From positions 1-64,000 of the forward strand of contig NZ_CAJQOO010000008.1 of assembly GCF_905480005.1 (NCBI RefSeq): a DNA stretch of 64,000 bases. Reading direction: 5' to 3'. Source of the DNA: an uncultured Maricaulis sp. Its GTDB lineage: Bacteria > Pseudomonadota > Alphaproteobacteria > Caulobacterales > Maricaulaceae. The position numbers were made by a program, and so were the translations under genes. The stretch's first letter is position 1, and each line of letters begins with the position of its first letter. The notes under the pieces are model-generated. The model saw only the letters and a list, made by a program, of their open reading frames with translations, did not search any database and was not told the origin of the DNA. Shown here in pieces: positions 61,810 to 64,000 of this stretch.

Positions 61810-64000
61810 CTATTCGGCCGGTTGGATTTGGGGGTCAGCTTGTGTCAGGCGCGCTTTTGCACCCTCGCCAAGCCTGAGAAGGCAGGGGATCAGGATCAGG
61901 GTGAAAACGAGGCTGATACTCATCCCGCCCACAATGGCCGCGGCCAGACCGCGATAGATCGCACTGCCGACACCGGGAACAAGCAAGAGCGGGAGCATTC
62001 CCAGCAAGCTCGTCATGGTCGACATGAAGATCGGCCGCAAACGCATGCGCAGCGCGGCCTCGACCGCGTCGCGGCGTCCAAGCCCGTCCCGTTCGCCCTG
62101 GCGTGTCTGATCGACCAGGAGAATGGCATTATTGATCACCAGACCAAGCAGGATCACGAAGCCCATCATGGTCAGGAGGTCGAGCGGCTGGGTGACGAAG
62201 AGGTTGAGAATCTGCAGCATTGCAATCCCGCCCACCCCGGCCAGCGGGATCGAGACCAGGACGAGCACAGCGTCCCGCAAGGAACGGAACATGCCGGCGA
62301 GGATCAGGAAGAGGATCACCATCGCCATGCCCATATTCATCAGCATGGTGTTGATCGCGCGGTCGAGACTGTCGGCACTGCCGCCGTAAACGACAGACCC
62401 GTCTGCCGGCAGTTCGGCACGAATGGCCGGTTCGACCTCTTCCTGGACAACGGTCAGGATTTCCTCGAGCGAGACGCCGTCCGGCTGATTGATATTGATG
62501 GTCACCGTCCGGCGGCGATTGAGACGCTGAATGCCCCCGACACCCACCTCCTCGCGGATCTGAACCAGATCGCCCAGCGGCACGACCGCTCCGGTCGGCG
62601 TCGCGATCGGCAAGCCGGCCAGCTGATCCGGCGTGTCCCAGCCCTCCGAGCGGAGGATGATATTCATCCGGCTCTCACCGTCGAAATACTCGCCAATGAA
62701 CTGGCCATCCCCGAGCATGGAGATCATGCCGGCCACATTGCGCCGGGCCCAGCCGGCTTCCTGGATCCGACGATCATCGGGCACCAGGGTCAGGCGTGGC
62801 TGGGTTGATTGCGGCGGCGGATTGGCATTGATGTTCACGCCGGGGAAGCGCTCCCGCAGCATTTGCAGGCCGACCTGGGTCGCCCGGGCACGGGCCCCCT
62901 CATCCGATGACTGGATATTGACCTGGATATTGCCACCCTGGGCGAAGCCGCCAAAGAGATTGCCCTGCTGGGCAAAGCCGATGACATCCGGGATTCCGGT
63001 GATGATTTCCTCGCGGACAATGCGTTCCAGTTCGCCCACACGTGACTGGTCCTGCACACGAATACCCGCAGTCGCCCCGCCGCCGCCCGGGAAAGTGCCG
63101 AAATAATAGTTCCGCAAGGCTGGTTCGCGCTCGCCCGTCATATAGGGCTCAAGCCGTTCAATGACCGTCGCAGCGACTTCCTCCTCGACCCAGTCGAGAT
63201 TGGAACCGGGCGGGAACATGAAGAAGGCATCGACCGCATCACGGCGAACCGGCGGGAGATAATCCATGTCCGGACGCTGGAACCAGCTGAACACCATCGG
63301 CAGGACGATCAGTGCAGTGACTATGCCGATCCGGCGACGCGGACTATCGCTGACCATAAGCACAAAATCGGCAACCCGATTGAGAACGGGCTGGGCTGTA
63401 GCCGTCTTGCGGTCCCTCACCCAATGCTTCACCGCAACCGGCAGGACCGTCACCGCCACAACCATCGAGATGGCGACACCCACCGCAATGGTGACCGCGA
63501 GATCCGCGAAGATCTGCCCCTCCGCGCTGCGCGTGAAGATGATGGGCAGGAAAATGGCCACGGTCGTCGTCGTTGACGCAAGCAAGGCACCCCAGACTTG
63601 TCTGGCACCCTTGTCGGAGGCGGTATCGGGATCCTCGCCCGCCTCCCTTCGCCGGATTATGTTTTCCAGCACGATGATCGCGGCATCCATGACCATGCCG
63701 GTGGCAAAGGCGAGCCCGGCCAGTGAAATCACATTGAGCGAACGACCAAGGAGGAAGAGGACGATCAGGGTTGAAAGCAGGGAGACCGGGATGGCGAGCG
63801 AGATGATCAGCGTCGCCCGTGCCCGACGCAGGAAGAGCCAGAGACCGAAGATAGCCAGCACCACGCCCAGGAGCAGATTGGTCCGCAAGAGATCGATCGC
63901 GCGCATGATGAAGACGGAGGCATCAAAGGATGGCGCCATGACCAGCTGGCGCTCGGCCAGCAGGGTTTCGTTGATCTCGGCGACTTCCGCCTTCACGGCA
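61810..64000 (-). CDS. RND efflux permease (5' truncated by window edge)
   Basis: Hydrophobe/amphiphile efflux (HAE1/AcrB-like) proton-driven pump. Only the C-terminal 728 or so residues are in the window; the start lies beyond 64000. It has the typical motifs ALVTLIVLFLLGRSLNVISLAGLAFATGMVMDAAIIVLENI-like, with G-M-V-M-D-A in TM4, large periplasmic loops, and a second membrane half (GFVILLGLVINNAILLVDQTRQ). Ends at the adaptor gene, and so forms a pump pair with it. Substrate cannot be told. Confidence 0.95.
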   Translation of the reverse strand, partial: AVKAEVAEINETLLAERQLVMAPSFDASVFIMRAIDLLRTNLLLGVVLAIFGLWLFLRRARATLIISLAIPVSLLSTLIVLFLLGRSLNVISLAGLAFATGMVMDAAIIVLENIIRRREAGEDPDTASDKGARQVWGALLASTTTTVAIFLPIIFTRSAEGQIFADLAVTIAVGVAISMVVAVTVLPVAVKHWVRDRKTATAQPVLNRVADFVLMVSDSPRRRIGIVTALIVLPMVFSWFQRPDMDYLPPVRRDAVDAFFMFPPGSNLDWVEEEVAATVIERLEPYMTGEREPALRNYYFGTFPGGGGATAGIRVQDQSRVGELERIVREEIITGIPDVIGFAQQGNLFGGFAQGGNIQVNIQSSDEGARARATQVGLQMLRERFPGVNINANPPPQSTQPRLTLVPDDRRIQEAGWARRNVAGMISMLGDGQFIGEYFDGESRMNIILRSEGWDTPDQLAGLPIATPTGAVVPLGDLVQIREEVGVGGIQRLNRRRTVTININQPDGVSLEEILTVVQEEVEPAIRAELPADGSVVYGGSADSLDRAINTMLMNMGMAMVILFLILAGMFRSLRDAVLVLVSIPLAGVGGIAMLQILNLFVTQPLDLLTMMGFVILLGLVINNAILLVDQTRQGERDGLGRRDAVEAALRMRLRPIFMSTMTSLLGMLPLLLVPGVGSAIYRGLAAAIVGGMSISLVFTLILIPCLLRLGEGAKARLTQADPQIQPAE

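Noticed and set aside
61420-62808. 462-codon plus-strand open frame opposite the RND genes
   Set aside because: His/Asp/Gln-rich composition is typical of antisense to membrane proteins; no motif.

Overview
The window looks like chromosome of a GC-rich alphaproteobacterium. Gene order (dusB-ntrB-ntrC-ntrY-ntrX-trkA-trkH-dat-hfq-hflX-mazG; pdhC...lpd...lipA-coq10-pncC-ispDF) and protein character suggest the Maricaulales/Hyphomonadaceae, perhaps a Maricaulis-like marine stalked bacterium. This is judged from family recognition only; no database was searched.

Layout. 1-8 kb: the 3' end of pdhC, a secreted esterase, a serine hydrolase, a run of small enzymes (double-hotdog thioesterase, 2OG-Fe(II) oxygenase, ACT protein, cupin, HD protein) and lpd. 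8-13 kb: three related secreted beta-repeat (bactofilin-like) proteins around a stand-alone Aas-type acyl-ACP/CoA synthetase. 13-17.6 kb: an M1 peptidase, a DUF6702-like protein, a SET-domain protein whose ribosome-binding site sits in a strong hairpin, and a membrane-anchored coiled protein. 18.2-20.3 kb: an unusual low-GC three-gene operon (small protein, secreted protein of six Cys-pair repeats, ATP-grasp ligase). 20.6-22.4 kb: a carboxyethylornithine-synthase-like gene between copies of an intergenic repeat. 22.4-26.6 kb: lipA, coq10-like, pncC, ispDF, dusB. 26.6-38.9 kb: nitrogen two-component systems NtrBC and NtrYX, Trk potassium uptake, a D-amino-acid transaminase, Hfq, HflX and MazG. 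39.1-44.7 kb: a minus-strand housekeeping run dacF-tmk-holB-tatD-MBL hydrolase, with rlpA.

44.8-49.3 kb: tRNA-Ser(UGA) followed by a small integrated element bounded by a 15-bp copy of the tRNA 3' end. It carries a tyrosine integrase, an excisionase-like HTH protein, a winged-helix protein, a PC4-like protein, a putative replication or regulatory protein, a small lipoprotein and two start-less gene remnants. 49.5-56 kb: msrPQ, a DoxX-like protein, M14 and M2 peptidases, a DUF188 protein and a HupE/UreJ protein. 56.1-60.7 kb: tryptophan catabolism (kynA-kynB-kynU), a stand-alone Lrp-type ligand-binding domain and serine dehydratase. The last 3.3 kb hold an RND efflux pair, with the permease running off the end.

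Metabolic links: pdhC, lpd and lipA all serve lipoyl-dependent oxidative decarboxylation. KynABU converts tryptophan to anthranilate plus alanine, and SdaA converts serine to pyruvate. NtrBC/NtrYX with Trk, Hfq and HflX form the usual alphaproteobacterial regulatory block. The best candidates for undescribed biology are the Cys-repeat/ATP-grasp operon, the beta-repeat protein trio and the hairpin-masked SET gene.
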